Source: JAFGPL01 sp963781805 (GTDB lineage Bacteria; Bacteroidota; Bacteroidia; Bacteroidales; UBA10428). From it: a DNA stretch of 64,000 bases. The DNA is taken from contig CAWAHF010000004.1 in the NCBI GenBank assembly GCA_963781805.1, positions 4,092,001 through 4,156,000 on the forward strand. Direction: 5' to 3'. Below the pieces are notes generated by a model. That model searched no databases. It worked only from the letters and a program-made list of their open reading frames with translations, and had not been told where the DNA came from. Within the stretch, counting starts at the first letter, position 1; every line of letters starts with the position of its first letter. This document shows positions 62,002 through 64,000 of this stretch, in pieces. Made by a program: the position numbers and the translations under genes.

Positions 62002-62901
62002 CTAATACCTCACCCCGGTCATTTCTTCCGATATTTCCCATAGCTTCCTGGCAATATTGACATCTTTTGAGAGTTTATTCGATTCTACCTTTACGGGGTA
62101 TCCCTTCATTTCCATAAATCCTTCCGGACCAAAATAATCACCCGGTTTAGCCTCTGGATCCGTAGCCGCTCTCAGCGTCGGTAAAGTCCCCATTTCAACT
62201 TTTTGAGAAAAAAAGATATTAAAAAACCGAAAAAATCGTGAATACCTGGTCAGTTCGGTTGCTGTAACTCCAGGATGAGCTGCTATAATCACAGGAGCAT
62301 CTTGGTTACCATCAAATTTACGGGCCAATTCATAGGTAAAATACAAGTTGGCAAGTTTGCTGTCGCCATAAGCCCGGTTGGTGTTGTATTTTCTCTTTTC
62401 CCAGTTGATGTCAGAAAAATCGATTTTCCCTGATCTGTGCGCAATACTCGATGTGGCAACAATTCGGGAACCTTTTGTTTTCTTCAGCAGTGGCATCAAA
62501 TGGCCTGTCAGGGCAAAATGCCCCAGGTGATTTGTTCCCATCTGTATTTCGAAGCCATCCTCGGTTTTCGAATAAGGACACATCATCACCCCTGCATTGT
62601 TGATAAGAATATCAAGCCTGTCATATTTTTTTATGAATTCATCGGCAAAAGATTTCACAGACTTCAGGCTGGAAAGGTCAAGTTTCATGACCTCAACTTC
62701 GGTGTCGCGGAACTCCATTTGTATTTCTTCTGTTACTCTTTCTCCTTTTTCGATGTTTCTTACCGCCATAATAACTTTTGCACCTTTACCTGCAAGCACC
62801 CTGCTGGCTTCTTTTCCCAGACCGCTGGTGGACCCGGTTACAACTATGATTTTCCCTTTTTGTTCAGGGATATTGTCAGCATTCCATTTTATTTTCGTCA
62901 T
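62002..62901 (-). CDS. Short-chain dehydrogenase (retinol dehydrogenase-like)
   Basis: The start at 62901 (MTKIKWNADNIPEQKGK) is preferred over 62919, as the short prefix is unlike the family. The 299-residue protein has IIVVTGSTSGLGKEASRVLA, NNAGVMMCPYSKTEDGFE, ATSSIAHRSGKIDF and YGDSKLANLYFTYELARKFD (Y-x3-K). It belongs to the RDH/WWOX-like branch common in soil and marine bacteria. It lies 66 bases after the MBL hydrolase gene and may be co-transcribed with it. Confidence 0.9.
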   Translation of the reverse strand: MTKIKWNADNIPEQKGKIIVVTGSTSGLGKEASRVLAGKGAKVIMAVRNIEKGERVTEEIQMEFRDTEVEVMKLDLSSLKSVKSFADEFIKKYDRLDILINNAGVMMCPYSKTEDGFEIQMGTNHLGHFALTGHLMPLLKKTKGSRIVATSSIAHRSGKIDFSDINWEKRKYNTNRAYGDSKLANLYFTYELARKFDGNQDAPVIIAAHPGVTATELTRYSRFFRFFNIFFSQKVEMGTLPTLRAATDPEAKPGDYFGPEGFMEMKGYPVKVESNKLSKDVNIARKLWEISEEMTGVRY

Positions 62902-62967
62902 GATTTCAGTTTTTATCATTATATAATTAATGTTGATGCATAAAAGAATCGTTAGCCATCTAGTTGC

Positions 62968-64000
62968 CTAATTAAACCCTTTCCACCATTTGCCGAACTT
63001 TTGAGTGTTATCTTTCAGTAAGACAGGCTCCCCAATTTGTGGTGTTAAAACTGCAACATCCAGTTCTATATGGTTCTCAGTTATTTTATTCAACGGTTCA
63101 TCCCATGGGTGGTTTGACAGGGCAAACTTTGAATTATGAACTGGTAATATAGTATGCGCTTTCAGGTCTTTGGCTGCTTTAAAAACCATATCAGGCATCA
63201 GATGAATCAGATTCCAGTTTTCATTGTATTGCCCTTGTTCAAGTATTGCAAGGTTAAATGGTCCATACTTGGTCCCTATTTCGGAGAAATGTGTATCGTA
63301 TCCGCCATCTCCACCAATAAAGATATTATAATCCGGAGCTTGTAAAGTAAAAGAAACCCATAATGTTTTATTTCTCTTTAATCCTCGTCCTGAAAAATGA
63401 CGGGCAGGCGTGGCTGTTAAATTCCATCCTTCCTCTAAAGTTATCCCATCATACCAGTCCAGTTCTGTAATTATGGAAGTATCAATGCCCCAATATTCAA
63501 AATGCTGCCCAACTCCCAGACCACAGACTATGTGCTTTATTTTTGGTTTCAAATCAATTAGGGTATTATAATCCAAATGATCCCAATGATCATGGGTTAT
63601 AATTAAATAATCAATCGTGTCAAAATCTGAGGATTTATATTCGTTGGTACCTTTAAAAGCCTTATTTATAAACGAAAAAGGCGAAGCATAATCACTAAAA
63701 ACAGGATCTACTAAAAATTTCTTTCCTTTTAGCTGAATGAAATAGGATGAATGTCCAAACCAAATCAACACATCCTCATCCGGACTTAAAGCTTTGATAT
63801 TAGTTTTAATTGCAGGAAGTTTCTCTTCCGGAGATATTCTGATTTTTTTCCGGAACAAGAAACCTGACATTATCTGTAATTTGCTTTTTTCTGAGGTAAA
63901 TACCGGTGTTTCACTCAGATTCTTAAATTCTCCATTTCTAAAATTTGTAGATTTTTTAATCCTCTCCAACCTTTCTCCTTTAGGTGTTTGCCCAAATCCG
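62968..64000 (-). CDS. MBL-fold hydrolase (UlaG / NAPE-PLD-like), partial
   Basis: The frame is open to the right edge, where it continues upstream as GFGQTPKGERLERIKKS, a family-typical N-terminal segment; so only the start is missing. Inside are LIWFGHSSYFIQLKGKKFLV, LIITHDHWDHLDYNTLIDLK (H-x-D-H zinc motif) and FIGGDGGYDTHFSEIG with TILPVHNSKFALSNH. Proteins of this branch are Zn or Mn phosphodiesterases or lactonases; one branch cleaves N-acyl-phosphatidylethanolamine. No exact substrate can be named. Confidence 0.9.
   Translation of the reverse strand, partial: GFGQTPKGERLERIKKSTNFRNGEFKNLSETPVFTSEKSKLQIMSGFLFRKKIRISPEEKLPAIKTNIKALSPDEDVLIWFGHSSYFIQLKGKKFLVDPVFSDYASPFSFINKAFKGTNEYKSSDFDTIDYLIITHDHWDHLDYNTLIDLKPKIKHIVCGLGVGQHFEYWGIDTSIITELDWYDGITLEEGWNLTATPARHFSGRGLKRNKTLWVSFTLQAPDYNIFIGGDGGYDTHFSEIGTKYGPFNLAILEQGQYNENWNLIHLMPDMVFKAAKDLKAHTILPVHNSKFALSNHPWDEPLNKITENHIELDVAVLTPQIGEPVLLKDNTQKFGKWWKGFN

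Noticed and set aside
62002..64000. A biosynthetic cluster formed by the two SDR genes and the MBL hydrolase
   Set aside because: No assembly enzyme, carrier protein or transporter is present; these are common single enzymes.

Overview
The window is a stretch of chromosome from a low-GC member of the Bacteroidetes, probably a Bacteroidales/Marinilabiliales-type environmental anaerobe or facultative anaerobe. Signs seen directly are a MurF-alanine racemase fusion, type IX secretion (T9SS) C-terminal tails, HmuY lipoproteins flanking a TonB-dependent receptor, SiaC (DUF1987) proteins, DUF4294, a long Lgt, several TAnnTTTG-type -7 promoter boxes and few Shine-Dalgarno sequences. I saw no rRNA, tRNA, CRISPR array, prophage or transposase gene. 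The placement below phylum level is inference.

Layout. 1-5.6 kb (minus strand): a DUF3795 fragment at the left edge, a cupin, then an operon reading TPR-SpoIIE phosphatase-receiver protein, two SiaC phosphoproteins and a large secreted Ig-like repeat protein. A third SiaC paralog lies at 12.6 kb. 5.7-11.5 kb (minus): cysS, murF-alr and two glycosyltransferases, tightly packed. 11.6-17.9 kb: housekeeping genes (Nudix, pterin dehydratase, apt, LapA-like) and both unrelated phosphoglycerate mutases, gpmI and gpmA. 18-25.2 kb: a zinc-type export pair (CDF and SO_0444-like permease with an HMA domain), flavodoxin, lgt, a lipoprotein, comF and an OsmC protein. 25.5-30 kb: a Crp/Fnr regulator, an ICMT-like methyltransferase, an orphan E2-type acyltransferase coupled to a cysteine-rich protein, and a GH105-type hydrolase with a T9SS tail.

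30-37.5 kb: a MORN/TonB-C gene broken by a 237-bp inverted-repeat element with a 9-bp target duplication, a histidine kinase/OmpR regulator pair, a second OsmC protein, and a large hybrid kinase ending in an HPt domain, with a truncated PepSY-like remnant directly behind it. 37.7-44.7 kb: a second CDF transporter, then a hemerythrin-domain protein translationally coupled to a LuxR-type regulator, a small membrane protein, and an hmuY-receptor-hmuY haem-uptake operon. 44.7-47.7 kb: a BlaI/BlaR-type operon with three matching operators. Its BlaR-like protein carries five 20-residue repeats and a pentapeptide-repeat solenoid where a penicillin sensor would normally be. 48-56.2 kb: a broken SDR gene, a CDGSH/CDGSH/PgeF operon, DUF4294, ThpR, a polyprenyl glycosylphosphotransferase, a Gfo/Idh oxidoreductase, Pcm and an MBL hydrolase. 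56.2-64 kb: gcvP with a late frameshift, a frameshifted leucine-rich T9SS protein, two SDRs and an MBL hydrolase running off the right edge.

The most interesting items are the BlaR-pentapeptide fusion with its triple operator, the SiaC/SpoIIE partner-switch operon that ends in a surface-type protein, the hemerythrin/LuxR/haem-uptake neighbourhood, and the exact footprint of a miniature element inside a MORN-TonB gene. At least five genes show single-base or single-codon breaks. The break in gcvP is in a core gene and may be a sequencing error, so the other breaks should be read with that in mind.
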